A stretch of 64,000 nucleotides of DNA from Pararobbsia alpina (GTDB lineage Bacteria; Pseudomonadota; Gammaproteobacteria; Burkholderiales; Burkholderiaceae): the NCBI RefSeq assembly GCF_902859895.1, contig NZ_CADIKM010000005.1, forward strand, positions 62,001 through 126,000. Direction: 5' to 3'. Below, piece by piece: positions 42,266 through 53,011 of this stretch; positions within the stretch are counted from its first letter, which is position 1, and each line of letters begins with the position of its first letter. The position numbers and the translations under genes are program-made. The notes beneath the pieces are model-generated. The model saw nothing but the letters and a program-made list of their open reading frames with translations. It did not search any database and was not told the DNA's origin.

Positions 42266-45200
42266 TCAAGCATCGGCGTCCGCCGAGCGCGGGCCGCCGC
42301 CAAAGCGGGCCCGCAGGCGGCGGCCCAGGCTGTCGAAGCCCAGATAGATCACCGGTGTCGTGAACAGCGTCAGCAGCTGGCTCACGATCAGGCCGCCCGC
42401 GATCGCGATCCCGAGCGGATGCCGGAGCTCCGAACCCGCGCCCCAGCCGAGCATCAGCGGCAGCGCGCCGAGCAGCGCCGCGAGCGTCGTCATCAGGATC
42501 GGCCGGAAGCGCAGCAGACTGGCCTGGTAGATCGCCTCGCGCGGCGACTTGCCCTGGTCGCGCTCGGCCTCGAGCGCGAAGTCGATCATCATGATCGCGT
42601 TCTTCTTGACGATGCCGATCAGCAGCACGATCCCGATGATCGCGATCACGTCGAGATCCTTGCCGGCGATCATCAGCGCGAGCAGGGCACCGACACCCGC
42701 CGAAGGCAGCGTCGAGAGAATCGTGATCGGATGGATGAAGCTCTCGTACAGCACGCCGAGCACGATATACATCGTGACGATGGCCGCGAGGATCAGGAAC
42801 AGTTCATTGGACAGTGACGACTGGAACGCGAGCGCGGCCCCCTGGAAGCGCGTCGCGAACGAGGCCGGCAGGCCGATCTCGCGCTCCGCCTGCTGGATCG
42901 CCTCGACCGCCGCGCCAAGCGAAGCGCCCGGTGCAAGGTTGAACGAGATGGTCGAGGCGGGGAACTGGCCGAGGTGGCTCACGACGAGCGGCGCGGTCTG
43001 CTCGGTGAAGGTCGCCATCGCCGACAGCGGCACTTGGCCCGTGGTCGAGAGTGACGAAGGCAGGTAGAGGTCGCCGAGCGAGGCGATCGTGTGCTGGAGC
43101 TTGGGGTCGGCTTCCATGATCACGCGGTACTGGTTCGTCTGCGTGAAGATCGTCGAGATGATCCGCTGACCGAACGCGTCGTAGAGCGCGCTGTCGACGG
43201 TCGCTGGCGTGATGCCGAAACGCGCGGCTGTTTGCCGATCGATGTTGACGAACACCGAGCGGCCGCTCTGCTGGAGATCGCTCGCGACGTCGGCGAGCTC
43301 GGGCACCCGCTTGAGCCGGTCAACGAGTTTCGGCACCCAGGTGTTGAAGTCGGCCGCGTTCGCATCCTCGAGGATGAACTGATACTGCGTCGCGCTGACC
43401 GTCGAGTCGATCGTCAGGTCCTGCACCGGCTGCATGTAGAGCGTGATGCCGGGGACCTGGCTCGTGCGCTGCTGGATGCGCCGGATGATGTCGCTCGCGT
43501 TGGCCTCGCGTTCATCGAACGGTTTCAGGTTGATCAGGAAGCGGCCGCTGTTGAGCGTGACGTTCGCACCGTCGACGCCGATGAACGACGAGAGGCTTTC
43601 GACGTCGGGGTCCTTGAGAATCTCGGCGGCGAGGGCCTGCTGGCGGTCGGCCATGGCCTTGTACGAAGTCGACTGCGTGGCCTGCGAGATGCCCTGGATC
43701 ACACCCGTGTCCTGTACCGGGAAAAAGCCCTTCGGAATCAGTACGTAGAGCAGGGCGGTCACGACCACGGTGAGCAGCGCGACGAACAGGGTCAGCCGCT
43801 GGTGATCGAGCACGACCGTGAGCGCGCGGCCATACATCGCGATCACGTTCTCGAAGAAGGCGCGCGTGCGCGACTCGAAGCTGCGTTGGTCGCGATGCGG
43901 GTTGCGGCGCAACAGCAGCGCGCACATCATGGGCACGAGCGTCAGCGACACCACCGCGGAGATCACGATCGTCACCGCCAGTGTGATCGCAAACTCATGG
44001 AACAGCCGGCCGACCACATCGCCCATGAAGAGCAGCGGAATCAGCACCGCGATCAGCGAGACCGTGAGCGAGATGATGGTGAAGCCGATCTGCTTGGAGC
44101 CCTTGAGCGCCGCTTCGAGCGGGGGATCCCCTGCCTCGACGTAGCGCTCGATGTTCTCGATCATCACGATCGCATCGTCGACGACGAAGCCGGTCGAGAT
44201 GGTCAGCGCCATCAGTGAGAGATTGTCGAGCGAGAAGCCGCACAGATACATGACACCGAGCGTGCCGACCAGCGAGAGCGGGACCGACAGGCTCGGAATG
44301 ATCGTTGCGTAGGCGTTCGACAGGAACACGAAGATCACGAGCACGACGAGCGCGATCGACATGCAGAGCTCGAACGCGACGTCGCGCACCGAGGCGCGGA
44401 TCGTCGTCGTCCGGTCGGTCAGCACCGTGACCTCGAGTGCCGCGGGCAGTGTCTGGCGCAGCTGCGGCAGGAGCTTCTGGATCGAGTCGACCGTCGCGAT
44501 CACGTTCGCGCCCGGCTGCCGCTGCACATTCAGGATCACGGCGGGCGTACCGTTCATCCAGGCGCCAAGACGTTCGTTTTCGGCCCCGGCGGCGATCGTC
44601 GCGACATCCGTGAGCATCACCGGCCGGCCGTTCCTGTAGGCGATCACCGCGCTCTGGTACTCGGCCGCGCTCATGAGCTGGTCGTTCGCGTTGATCGCAT
44701 AGGCCCGGCTCGGGCCATCGAAATTGCCCTTCGGCGTATTGACGTTGAGGTTGGCGATCGAGGTGCGCAAATCGTCGAGATTCAGGCCGTAGGCGGCGAG
44801 CGCGCGCGGATTGGCCTGGATCCGCACGGCCGGTCGCTGGCCGCCGCTGATGCTGACGAGACCCACACCCGACACCTGCGAGATCTTCTGTGCGAGGCGC
44901 GTCTCGGCCAGGTCCTCGACCTGCGTGAGCGGCATGGTCCGCGAGGTCAGCGCGAGCGTGAGCACGGGTGCATCAGCCGGATTGACCTTCGCGTAGATCG
45001 GCGGCGCCGGCAGGTCGGCCGGCAGCAGATTGCCCGCCGCGTTGATCGCGGCCTGCACTTCCTGCTCGGCGATGTCCAGCGGCAGGTCGAGCGCGAACTG
45101 GAGCGTGATCACCGATGCGCCGGCCGAACTCGTCGACGACATCTGGTTCAGGCTCGGCATTTCGCCGAACTGGCGCTCGAGCGGCGCGGTCACCGACGAG

Positions 45201-45379
45201 GTCATGACGTCGGGGCTCGCGCCCGGATAGAACGTCTGCACCTGGATGGTCGGATAGTCGACTTCGGGCAGGGCGGAGAGCGGCAGAAAGCGCAGCGCGA
45301 CAAGGCCGACGAGCATGATCGCGGCCATCAGCAGCGCCGTGCCGACCGGGCGCAGGATGAACAGGCGAGAGGGGTTCAT
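42266..45379 (-). CDS. mdtB: RND multidrug efflux permease, MdtB-like
   Basis: 1037-residue RND permease of normal family length. N-terminal [21 protein letters not shown]4 [14 protein letters not shown] with the proton-relay Asp pair, and C-terminal [17 protein letters not shown] are typical. The start ATG at 45377-45379 ([11 protein letters not shown]) lies 10 bases after mdtA; the frame is open upstream to 45442, but this would overlap mdtA by more than 50 bases. Together with MdtA and MdtC it should form a tripartite pump with a TolC-like channel encoded elsewhere. Confidence 0.9.
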   Translation of the reverse strand: MNPSRLFILRPVGTALLMAAIMLVGLVALRFLPLSALPEVDYPTIQVQTFYPGASPDVMTSSVTAPLERQFGEMPSLNQMSSTSSAGASVITLQFALDLPLDIAEQEVQAAINAAGNLLPADLPAPPIYAKVNPADAPVLTLALTSRTMPLTQVEDLAETRLAQKISQVSGVGLVSISGGQRPAVRIQANPRALAAYGLNLDDLRTSIANLNVNTPKGNFDGPSRAYAINANDQLMSAAEYQSAVIAYRNGRPVMLTDVATIAAGAENERLGAWMNGTPAVILNVQRQPGANVIATVDSIQKLLPQLRQTLPAALEVTVLTDRTTTIRASVRDVAFELCMSIALVVLVIFVFLSNAYATIIPSLSVPLSLVGTLGVMYLCGFSLDNLSLMALTISTGFVVDDAIVMIENIERYVEAGDPPLEAALKGSKQIGFTIISLTVSLIAVLIPLLFMGDVVGRLFHEFAITLAVTIVISAVVSLTLVPMMCALLLRRNPHRDQRSFESRTRAFFENVIAMYGRALTVVLDHQRLTLFVALLTVVVTALLYVLIPKGFFPVQDTGVIQGISQATQSTSYKAMADRQQALAAEILKDPDVESLSSFIGVDGANVTLNSGRFLINLKPFDEREANASDIIRRIQQRTSQVPGITLYMQPVQDLTIDSTVSATQYQFILEDANAADFNTWVPKLVDRLKRVPELADVASDLQQSGRSVFVNIDRQTAARFGITPATVDSALYDAFGQRIISTIFTQTNQYRVIMEADPKLQHTIASLGDLYLPSSLSTTGQVPLSAMATFTEQTAPLVVSHLGQFPASTISFNLAPGASLGAAVEAIQQAEREIGLPASFATRFQGAALAFQSSLSNELFLILAAIVTMYIVLGVLYESFIHPITILSTLPSAGVGALLALMIAGKDLDVIAIIGIVLLIGIVKKNAIMMIDFALEAERDQGKSPREAIYQASLLRFRPILMTTLAALLGALPLMLGWGAGSELRHPLGIAIAGGLIVSQLLTLFTTPVIYLGFDSLGRRLRARFGGGPRSADADA

Positions 45380-45389
45380 GCGCGACTCG

Positions 45390-46751
45390 TCACTGAGCGT
45401 CGCTCGCGTGGTGGTGCCGGTGCGCGTGCGCAGCGGAAGCACCGCTGGCCCCGCCGACGTCGTTTGCCGCGTGCGCCGCCGGGATGACGACCTTGGCGTT
45501 CTCGCGCAGGCGGTCCGCGCCGTCGATCACGACGGTCTCGCCGGCCTGCAGGCCCGAGGTGATGCTGGTGCGTTCGCCGTCGATCGGTCCGACCTTGACC
45601 ACGCGCACCGTGACGGTGTCATCCGGCTTGACGATATAGACGAACTGGCCGACTGAGCCGGTCTGTACCGAGGCACTCGGCACGATCAGGGCGTTTTCGA
45701 TCGTATTAACGAGCAGCTTGGTGTTGACGAACTGGTTCGGAAACAGCAAGCCTTCCTTGTTATCGAACAGCGCGCGCAGCTTGACCGTGCCGGTCGTCGT
45801 ATCGATCTGGTTGTCGAGCGTGTCGAGATGGCCGCTCTCGAGCACGGTCGAACCGCTGCGGTCGTATGCGGTTACCGAGAGCCGCGCGCCGCTGTTCACG
45901 CGCTTGAGCACCGCGGGCAGGTTGTCCTCGGCGAGCGTGAACAGCACGCTCATCGGCTCCATCTGCGTGATGACGACAATGCCGTTCGTGTCGCTCGTCT
46001 GCGCATAGTTGCCTGGATCGACCTGGCGCAGCCCGATGCGACCCGACACCGGCGCGGTGATATGCGCGTAGACGAGGTCGAGCTTCTCGGTGTCGATCGT
46101 GGCCTGGTCCGTGCGGACCGTGCCTTCGTACTGCTTGACGAGGGAAACCTGGTCGTCCACCTGCTGCTGGGAGATCGAGTCCTGCTTGATCAGCACCTGG
46201 TAGCGCGCGAGATCGTTGCGGGCCTGTTCGAGCAGGGCCTGGTCACGCGCGAGCGCGCCCTGCGCGTTCTGCAACTGGATCTGGTACGGACGCGGATCGA
46301 TCTGGGCAAGGAAATCGCCTTTCTTGACCATCTGGCCCTCGCGGAACGCGACGTCGACCAGGGTGCCGGCGATCTGCGTGCGGACCGTGACGGTCGCAAG
46401 CGGTGTCACCGTGCCGAGCGCGTTGAGCGTCACCGGCATTTCACCGGTCACGACCTTGGCGACCGCGACGGCCTGTGGCTGGTCGGACGCGAAACGGCCG
46501 CCCCCGCGGCTTCGGCCGGCATGGGCCCCGGCCGATGCGGCGGACTCCGATGATGCCGATGACGCTCCCCTTGCCCCAGCCCCGCTCTCGGCTGCCGCGG
46601 CCTGCGCCGTATGGCGCCAGTGCAGCCAGAGCGCGACGGCGATGACGACCAGGATGACCAATACAATCCAGACCCCGCGGCGCCGGGGCCGCGGCGACGT
46701 CGCTGCGGGAGGTTGGGGGGGTACGGCGGGCTTGCGGTCTTTGTCGTCCAT
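45390..46751 (-). CDS. mdtA: RND efflux periplasmic adaptor subunit, MdtA-like
   Basis: 453-residue membrane-fusion protein. N-terminal membrane anchor ([20 protein letters not shown], residues 26-45), an Ala/Ser/Gly-rich linker to about residue 88, then lipoyl-hairpin-barrel blocks ([38 protein letters not shown]). The C-terminal tail is His/Ala-rich (HAHRHHH), unusual but of unknown meaning. First gene of the mdtABC operon; the operon promoter should lie in 46752-47281. Confidence 0.91.
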   Translation of the reverse strand: MDDKDRKPAVPPQPPAATSPRPRRRGVWIVLVILVVIAVALWLHWRHTAQAAAAESGAGARGASSASSESAASAGAHAGRSRGGGRFASDQPQAVAVAKVVTGEMPVTLNALGTVTPLATVTVRTQIAGTLVDVAFREGQMVKKGDFLAQIDPRPYQIQLQNAQGALARDQALLEQARNDLARYQVLIKQDSISQQQVDDQVSLVKQYEGTVRTDQATIDTEKLDLVYAHITAPVSGRIGLRQVDPGNYAQTSDTNGIVVITQMEPMSVLFTLAEDNLPAVLKRVNSGARLSVTAYDRSGSTVLESGHLDTLDNQIDTTTGTVKLRALFDNKEGLLFPNQFVNTKLLVNTIENALIVPSASVQTGSVGQFVYIVKPDDTVTVRVVKVGPIDGERTSITSGLQAGETVVIDGADRLRENAKVVIPAAHAANDVGGASGASAAHAHRHHHASDAQ

Positions 46752-47281
46752 CGGGGAAAAGGCGTCGTAAGGGGCGTCGAAAGGGCGCCTTTATCAGGCG
46801 CCGGTACGTCGGACTCGCGCGGTACGGCAAGATACGCCGAACCGGTACACGTGCCAGCCTATTGCGTCAACGGTCCTCCCGCATGGCAGGAAGGGTCAAA
46901 TCACGAGATGCTACGTCCGTAAGGGGGCATCGTCCAGCAATGCATTCTTTCGAGAAATTACGATTCGTAAGCTTGACAATTCGTGTCTTGCGCGCACGAG
47001 ATCCTGGGTGGCAGTCGCCGGTGCGACGCCAAGGCGTGGTGGGCCTATGATGAGTACCTAGGCTTTTCAGACAGGCTTTATGCGCCAATTGGCGGGCGCT
47101 TTTGCAAATCAGGCAAAGCACGGGATAATATGCGGCACCGCACACAGGCGCGTGGCCGGGTGGTGCGTCACCCGCGGGCGGCTTCGACGGCGCCGTCCCG
47201 CGGCGTCCTTGCCGGACGGGCAGCACACGCGGATTCGATTGCGGTCATTCATGAGCCACGCATAGGGAAGTCGTCCAACGC
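46752..47281. other. Divergent intergenic region, mdtA / histidine kinase
   Basis: About 530 bases. Near the mdtA end there is a direct repeat GGCGTCGTAAGG / GGCGTCGAAAGG (about 46763-46786) and a palindromic GGCGCC pair around TTTATCA, candidate regulator sites for the efflux operon. On the other side a promoter candidate for the kinase lies at 47102-47129. Open frames here overlap one another and look spurious. Confidence 0.5.
47102..47129 (+). promoter_or_regulatory. Sigma-70-like promoter candidate of kinase operon
   Basis: TTGCAA at 47102-47107 and GATAAT at 47124-47129, spacer 16. It is about 150 bases upstream of the histidine kinase ATG, in a locally A+T-richer stretch. A TTGACA at 46973-46978 further upstream has no matching -10. 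Confidence 0.35.
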
Positions 47282-48922
47282 ATGAGACTGTTCACGAAAG
47301 GCCTGCTGCTGATCGCTATTCCAAGCGTGGTCGAAATCGGCCTGCTGGGCCTCGTATACAGCACCCACCGGGAGAGCGAGGTCGCGGGCGACTGGGCGGC
47401 TTACAGCAAGCTGGTGATCAGCCAGACCAACGAGGTGCTCGAGCCGATGCTCATGCAGGCCGTGCACGTGCGCGAGGCGGTGCTGGCCAATGATCCCGCC
47501 GCGATCGACGAGTCGGCGCTGTGGACCGAGCTCGACCGGCGCATTGACCGTCTCTCCGAACTCGTTGCCGACAATCCGCTGCAGGTCGAACGCGCGGCCA
47601 GGATCCGCCACACTATCCAGCAGTTCCGCCAGTGGTCGACGCACGTGTGTGAACTGATGGAGAGCGGCCAGCGCGACGAGCTGATTGCGCAGTTCCGCGA
47701 TCCCGGCGCCATGTGGCTCGTCGACCAGTTCAGAACCGAACTCCACGCCTTCCAGCGCGAGGAATGGCGCCTCGACGATGCCCGCGCGAACACCGTGCGA
47801 GAGGCGCGCGAACGCCAGCGCAGCCTCCTGTTCAGCGCGGTACTGGGTTCGATCCTGGTCGCGGGCATCGCTTTGTATCTGTTCGTCCGGGGTTTCCGCG
47901 GCCGGCTGCTGGCGCTCGGCGAAAACGCCCGGCGTCTCGCCGACAACAGCCCGCTGCCGCCGGTACTCGAGGGCGATGACGAAGTCGCCGAGCTCGATGA
48001 GGTGTTGCACACGACGAGCCGCCGCCTCACGGCGGCCGACCGCGCGCGCGACCTCGCCAAACGCGATCTCGAAAGCCGCGCCCTGCAGCTCGACCGCGCC
48101 AATGAGCATCTGCGCCAGCAGACCGCTGACAACGAGATGTTCATCTACAGTGTCTCGCACGATCTGCGCTCGCCGCTGGTCAATCTGCAAGGCTTCTCTC
48201 GCGAGCTCGCGCAGGCCTGCGACATCCTGCGCGACCGGATGGAACGCTTCGAGCTGCCGCAGGCCGAGCGCGAACACATCCGGCAGCTCGTCGACGACGA
48301 GATCGCGGAGTCGCTGCATTTCCTGCAGACGGCCGTGATGCGCTCAGCCGATATCATCGACGCCCTGCTGACCCTGTCGCGCGCGGGCCGCGCGGAATAC
48401 CGCTCCGAATGGGTCGATCTCAGTATGCTCGTGCAGCGAACCGCGGCGAGTTACCAGGCGCGGCTCGAGGCGCTCGACGGGCGGCTCGTGGTGCATCCGT
48501 TGCCGACCGTCGAGGCCGATCCGGTCGCGCTCGACAAGGTGCTGACCGGGCTCATCGATCACGCGCTCGAAAACGTCGAGCATGGCCGTGCCCCGCGCAT
48601 CGAGATCGGCGTGAGAGATGGCGGCGACTACCGCGAACGTCTCGACCCGCGGGACAGGGAACCTGCCGCGCTGACGCTGTATGTGGCCGACAATGGCCGC
48701 GGCATTCCGGCCGCGCAATTGCCGAGGGTCTTCGCGACCTTCTATCGGGCGCAAGGCGGAGGCGAGGGTGTGGCGCTCGCGCTCGCGCGGCGTCTCATCG
48801 AAAAACATGGGGGCCGGCTCTGGGTCGAATCGACGGAGGGCAAAGGCTCGACTTTCTATATGACACTACCGGCGGTGTCCGCTGCTGCTTCTCCGGCCGC
48901 GGCCGCGGAGGCCGCGGCATGA
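47282..48922 (+). CDS. Sensor histidine kinase
   Basis: 546-residue membrane sensor kinase. First helix residues 6-26; periplasmic, helical CHASE3-like sensor about 30-180; second helix about 184-203; HAMP-like linker; coiled coil; dimerisation/phosphoacceptor domain with His293 in SVSHDLRSPL. The ATPase domain has N-box LIDHALENV, G1 VADNGRGIP and a G2 GGEGVALALARRL. It ends in an Ala-rich tail. It is followed 36 bases later by a hybrid kinase with an N-terminal receiver, a likely phosphorelay partner. The signal is unknown. Confidence 0.9.
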   Translation: MRLFTKGLLLIAIPSVVEIGLLGLVYSTHRESEVAGDWAAYSKLVISQTNEVLEPMLMQAVHVREAVLANDPAAIDESALWTELDRRIDRLSELVADNPLQVERAARIRHTIQQFRQWSTHVCELMESGQRDELIAQFRDPGAMWLVDQFRTELHAFQREEWRLDDARANTVREARERQRSLLFSAVLGSILVAGIALYLFVRGFRGRLLALGENARRLADNSPLPPVLEGDDEVAELDEVLHTTSRRLTAADRARDLAKRDLESRALQLDRANEHLRQQTADNEMFIYSVSHDLRSPLVNLQGFSRELAQACDILRDRMERFELPQAEREHIRQLVDDEIAESLHFLQTAVMRSADIIDALLTLSRAGRAEYRSEWVDLSMLVQRTAASYQARLEALDGRLVVHPLPTVEADPVALDKVLTGLIDHALENVEHGRAPRIEIGVRDGGDYRERLDPRDREPAALTLYVADNGRGIPAAQLPRVFATFYRAQGGGEGVALALARRLIEKHGGRLWVESTEGKGSTFYMTLPAVSAAASPAAAAEAAA

Positions 48923-48958
48923 CGCTGTCCGAACAGGTGCGGGTGGTCCGCCTTGCGC

Positions 48959-50935
48959 ATGATTGACGTTCATACCGCTGTCCACGAAGCCGTTCATGTC
49001 CTGCTCATCGACGACGACGAGGGTTTGCTGAAACTCGCGGGTCGTGCGCTTCAGCGCTGCGGCCACTATGTGACGGCCGCGGCGACGATCGCGCAGGCGC
49101 GCGCTGCTATCGCCGAAGCCGCGCCCGATGTCATGGTGGTCGACTACCAGTTGGACGGCCATGAGACCGGACTCGAATTCCTGCGCTCGCTGCGTTCTCA
49201 GGGCATCAATGTGCCCGCCGTGCTTGCCACTGGCTTTGCCGACGAGGCGCGCGTGATCGAGGCGCTGCGCGCGGGGGTCGGCGATGTCGTGCCGAAGACG
49301 CCCGACTATTTCGACTTCCTGCCTGAAGCGATCGATCGCGTGCTGGCCCAGGTGCGGTTGCAGCGCGAACTCGCCGAGGCCGAACGCGTGCGCGAGCGCG
49401 AACAGCACTATCGCCTGCTGGCCGAGGCGATTCCGCAACTCGTCTGGACCACCGAGCCCGATGGCACCATCGACTACGTGTCGAAGCAGTTCGTGGACTA
49501 CACGGGCCGCCCGGAGATCGAAGCGCTTGGCCACGGTTGGGGGCGCTGGCTGCTCCATCCCGACGACTTCGACGGCACCATGCGGAACTGGCTCAATGCC
49601 GTGGCGACCCGCGACGAGTATGAATGTCAGCATCGCCTGCGCGGCGCGGACGGAGAATTCCGCTGGTTCCATTCGCGCGCGCGCGCATTGCGCGATCAGG
49701 CAGGCCGCATCAGGAAGTGGTTCGGCACGAGCACGGACATCGACGCACAGCGCCGTGTCGCCGAGCAACGCGAGGGGCTGCTGAACGCCGAACGTGCGGC
49801 CCGCTCGGAAGCCGAGCGCGCGGCGCGCGTCAAGGACGAATTCGTGGCGACGCTCTCGCATGAACTGCGCACGCCGCTCAATGCGATCGTCGGCTGGGCG
49901 CAGTTCCTGTTACGCGATGCAAGCGACCCCGAGCGCGTGCGCAAGGGCCTCGAGGTCATCGATCGCAATGCGCGCCTGCAGGCCCAGATGGTCGACGATC
50001 TGCTCGACCTGAGCCGGATCATTTCGGGCAAGCTGCGACTCGACATCCAGCAGGTCAATCTGCACCAGGTCATCGACGATGTAATCAGCTCGCTGCAGCC
50101 GGCCGCCGACGCGAAGGAAATCGTCGTGACGACCGAACTCGGCGAGACCGGCATGATCCAGGGCGATCCGTCGCGACTTCAGCAGGTGATGTGGAACCTG
50201 TTGTCGAACGCAATCAAGTTCACGGACCGGCAGGGCAGCGTGACGGTCAAGCTGTTCGAACACCAAGGCTCGGTCGAGATCGCCGTGAAGGATACGGGGC
50301 TCGGTATCTCGCCCGAGTTCATGCCTCATGTGTTCGAGCGTTTCCGGCAGGCAGACGCAAGCACGACGCGCCAGTTCGGCGGACTCGGGCTCGGGCTGTC
50401 GATCGCCAAGCAACTGACCGAGCTTCATGGCGGCCTGATCAGCGTCGACAGCGAAGGCCAGGGCCGCGGCGCGACCTTTCACGTCGTGTTGCCGGTCGCG
50501 CGCTCGGCGCGTGCGGTGGTGCCCGCGGCCGATCCCGAGCCCGATGATCCTTCGAAGCTCGCAGGCCTGCGCATCCTGGTCATCGAGGACGAGGACGATG
50601 CGCGCGATCTCACCCGCCAGATTCTCGAAGCGTCCGGCGCGCAGGTATGGGTGGCCTCGAACACGTTCGAGGCGCTCACCGCGTTCGATCGCGAGCGCCC
50701 CGATGTGATCGTGAGCGACCTCGACATGCCGGGGCAGGACGGCTATGAGCTGATTCGCCAGGTGCGGATTCGCGATGCGGTGCTCGGCGGCCTGACGCCG
50801 GCCGCCGCCTTGTCCGCGCAGGCTCGAAGCGAGGATCGCAAGCGCGCGCTGATGGCGGGCTTCCAGTCGCATCTGGCCAAGCCCGTCGATCCGCTCGAAC
50901 TGCTGAGCGTGGTCGCCGGGTTGGCCGGCCGCTAG
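48959..50935 (+). CDS. Hybrid histidine kinase: receiver-PAS-kinase-receiver
   Basis: 658-residue cytoplasmic hybrid kinase. N-terminal receiver with acidic DDD and phosphoacceptor Asp62 (VVDYQLDG); PAS/PAC domain about residues 150-265 (LVWTTEPDGTIDYVSKQFVDY); phosphoacceptor His301 (ATLSHELRTPLN); ATPase domain with GLGLGLSIAKQL; C-terminal receiver with Asp587 (VIVSDLDMPGQDGYEL). No membrane segment. ATG 48959 is chosen; an in-frame TTG at 48953 is the alternative. The upstream membrane kinase probably passes phosphate to the N-terminal receiver. It overlaps the convergent DUF1571 gene by four bases at the stop codons. No DNA-binding output is encoded. Confidence 0.9.
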   Translation: MIDVHTAVHEAVHVLLIDDDEGLLKLAGRALQRCGHYVTAAATIAQARAAIAEAAPDVMVVDYQLDGHETGLEFLRSLRSQGINVPAVLATGFADEARVIEALRAGVGDVVPKTPDYFDFLPEAIDRVLAQVRLQRELAEAERVREREQHYRLLAEAIPQLVWTTEPDGTIDYVSKQFVDYTGRPEIEALGHGWGRWLLHPDDFDGTMRNWLNAVATRDEYECQHRLRGADGEFRWFHSRARALRDQAGRIRKWFGTSTDIDAQRRVAEQREGLLNAERAARSEAERAARVKDEFVATLSHELRTPLNAIVGWAQFLLRDASDPERVRKGLEVIDRNARLQAQMVDDLLDLSRIISGKLRLDIQQVNLHQVIDDVISSLQPAADAKEIVVTTELGETGMIQGDPSRLQQVMWNLLSNAIKFTDRQGSVTVKLFEHQGSVEIAVKDTGLGISPEFMPHVFERFRQADASTTRQFGGLGLGLSIAKQLTELHGGLISVDSEGQGRGATFHVVLPVARSARAVVPAADPEPDDPSKLAGLRILVIEDEDDARDLTRQILEASGAQVWVASNTFEALTAFDRERPDVIVSDLDMPGQDGYELIRQVRIRDAVLGGLTPAAALSAQARSEDRKRALMAGFQSHLAKPVDPLELLSVVAGLAGR

Positions 50936-51894
50936 AACCGGTAGTCGGGGTTCTTCGGGTCGAAGGCGAAGTCGCCGAAGCGGCGCGCGACGACCTTGTC
51001 GTAGAAGATCTTTTCGAACGGCTCGCCATCGTTGTCGAACGACTCGACCAGGCGAATCCACGGATGCCGAAGGTCGATGCCGACACGTTCGCGTTTCGCA
51101 TAGAACGCGGGGCGGCCGGTGGGCGACTCCCAAGTGAAGACGACGAGGCGTGTGCCGCGCTGCTCCTCGATATCGATCTGCGACGGAGCATGAATGCCCG
51201 CTGCCTGGAACTTCGCGAGTTCGGCCCCGAAGCTGTCGGCGACATACTGAAGGCCGATGTCGCGCAGACTATGGTTCGACTGGGTCTGCGCCATGGCGCC
51301 GTCTAACGAGATCCAGAAGGACAGCGCGCGCAGCAGGCCGCCGAGATGGCCATACATCTGGTCGGGCCTCTGGGTTTCGTCGTAGATGACTTCCTGCCCC
51401 TTGTGCGGGCCGTCGGGCAGCCACTTCGCATAGATCTGCATCGGCGAGCGGCGGTAGCGTACCTCCAGATGTTCGGGCCGGGCCGCCCAGCGCTGGTTGA
51501 TCCGTTCCTGGCGCCACATCTCGAACTCGTATTCGTCGAGATTGCTGACCCCTTGCTTGACGTAGGCCGCGAGTCCGTCGGCGGAGACGGACCTGAACAG
51601 GCTCACGAGCTGGGTATCGTCGAGCGCCTCGAGCCGGCCGTCGCGAGCGGCCTGGGTAAGCCAGTCGGCCTGGGCCTGGGCGTCCATCGCCGACAGTCCC
51701 GGGGGGATGTCCTGCGCGTGTGCCGGCAGAGTCGTGCAGAGTGCCAGCAGGGCCAGCGCGGCCAGAGCGGCCAGAGCGGCCAGAGCGGCCCACGCACGAG
51801 CCCACGAGCAGACCCACGCGTGGGCGTACGCACGAGCCCATGCGGGCGCTCCGCTGGCCGTGATACCCACGGCCCGTCCAGCAAACCACGCCAT
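50932..51894 (-). CDS. DUF1571 domain protein, exported
   Basis: 320-residue exported protein. A long N-terminal signal region (about residues 1-61) is rich in Ala/Trp/Leu and contains a near-perfect AAL tandem repeat, ending at LPAHAQ. The mature part matches DUF1571: YRRSPMQIYAKWLPDGPHKGQEVIY, DLRHPWIRLVESFDNDG, ending FAFDPKNPDYRF. The function of this family is unknown; it resembles outer-membrane-carrier-like folds. Start ATG at 51892-51894 has GGGAGCGGAT just upstream. It is convergent with the hybrid kinase and lies upstream of nothing on the same strand within 120 bases. Confidence 0.78.
   Translation of the reverse strand: MAWFAGRAVGITASGAPAWARAYAHAWVCSWARAWAALAALAALAALALLALCTTLPAHAQDIPPGLSAMDAQAQADWLTQAARDGRLEALDDTQLVSLFRSVSADGLAAYVKQGVSNLDEYEFEMWRQERINQRWAARPEHLEVRYRRSPMQIYAKWLPDGPHKGQEVIYDETQRPDQMYGHLGGLLRALSFWISLDGAMAQTQSNHSLRDIGLQYVADSFGAELAKFQAAGIHAPSQIDIEEQRGTRLVVFTWESPTGRPAFYAKRERVGIDLRHPWIRLVESFDNDGEPFEKIFYDKVVARRFGDFAFDPKNPDYRF
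51751..51786 (-). repeat. 9-base tandem repeat in DUF1571 signal region
   Basis: Four consecutive units of GGCCAGNGC on the plus strand, encoding repeated Ala-Ala-Leu in the signal-peptide hydrophobic core. Copy-number change would lengthen the core without frameshift. Confidence 0.8.
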
Positions 51895-52018
51895 ATCCGC
51901 TCCCGATGCCTGTTCATGCCGTCAGTGTGCGTCCGCGCGCGCCTCTTCACAAGGCGCCGCGGGCCGCGGGCAGGACAGGAGTCGAACGCGATGTGCGCAC
52001 GCGCCGGCCGCAGTACGC

Positions 52019-53011
52019 TCAGAACACCCGATAACGGAAGCCGCCCGCCGTCGTACCGCCGGGCCAACTGAGTGCCGACCGTGAGCCGCCGCCGGGCTCC
52101 CGCGGCGTGTTGCCATGGGATGAGGCGCCCGCGTCCACACGATCGGCACGGTCCGGTTTGCGCGACTCCGCACTGCCCGGGTGATTGACGGCGCCAGGCG
52201 GCGTGGAGTTCAAACCCTGCGCATTACGTTCGGTTTCAAGCTCGCTTTCCCGAGCTGCAGCGGCCTCGATAGCCGCCTCGGCCTCGATGGCGTTCGCGTC
52301 GTCGAGCACGGCGGATAGCGTGGCGAACGCGGTCTCGTCGGGCAGCGGCGCCTTGAGCGCGGGCACCATCAGCGAAGCGAGCCGGGAAATCAGATGGAGG
52401 TCGTTCATCGGTTCGCCGCGCGCAAACGGTGCAAGCAGTTTGGTGGGGTCGCTGCCCGCGAGTACGCCCGAGAGCGCGCCGATCGAGAAATTCAGGCGCC
52501 AGCCGAGTTCCTCCTTTGGCAAATGCGGCAAGGCGCGTGCGAAAGCCTCGAAAATCCGGTCGGAGACCGATGCATAGTGCGCCGCGAGAAACGCCCGCAC
52601 GAACGACGACGGATCGGTGTAGGCGCGCCCGAGCAGCCGCAGGAAGGCGCGCCCGCCGTTCTGCGGATCGCGTGAGAGGCGCAGTGCCGGGATGAACAAG
52701 GCGCCGAGCACGTGCTCGCAACTCAGGCCATTGCCTTTGCCGTTGTCGGCAAAACGTCGTTCGAACTGGTCGAGCAGCAGCCGCCGCTCCTCGTTGAGCT
52801 TGTCGAGTCGGCGCGCGAGCATCGAGTGAATCAACGATTCCTTGCTGCCGAAGTGGTAGTTGACTGCGGCGAGATTGACGTCGGCATGAGACGTGATTTG
52901 CCGCAACGACATGGCCTCGAAACCATGCTCGATAAAAAGATCTTCCGCGGCGTCCAGAATGCGGCCTTTCGTGTCGCCGGAGGGTCGGGTGCCCGCTGTT
53001 CGGAGCGTCAT
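52019..53011 (-). CDS. TetR/AcrR-family transcriptional regulator with long C-terminal tail
   Basis: 330-residue regulator. The TetR helix-turn-helix is at about residues 14-60 (TKGRILDAAEDLFIEHGF, SLRQITSHADVNLAAVNYHF). The ligand-binding helical domain reaches about residue 235, the normal TetR length. The last about 90 residues are an Ala/Glu then Gly/Ser/Pro/Arg-rich tail that looks disordered. Start ATG at 53009-53011. It is 124 bases upstream of the DUF1571 gene on the same strand. No operator palindrome was securely identified. Target unknown; mdtABC or the MFS gene are possible. Confidence 0.86.
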   Translation of the reverse strand: MTLRTAGTRPSGDTKGRILDAAEDLFIEHGFEAMSLRQITSHADVNLAAVNYHFGSKESLIHSMLARRLDKLNEERRLLLDQFERRFADNGKGNGLSCEHVLGALFIPALRLSRDPQNGGRAFLRLLGRAYTDPSSFVRAFLAAHYASVSDRIFEAFARALPHLPKEELGWRLNFSIGALSGVLAGSDPTKLLAPFARGEPMNDLHLISRLASLMVPALKAPLPDETAFATLSAVLDDANAIEAEAAIEAAAARESELETERNAQGLNSTPPGAVNHPGSAESRKPDRADRVDAGASSHGNTPREPGGGSRSALSWPGGTTAGGFRYRVF

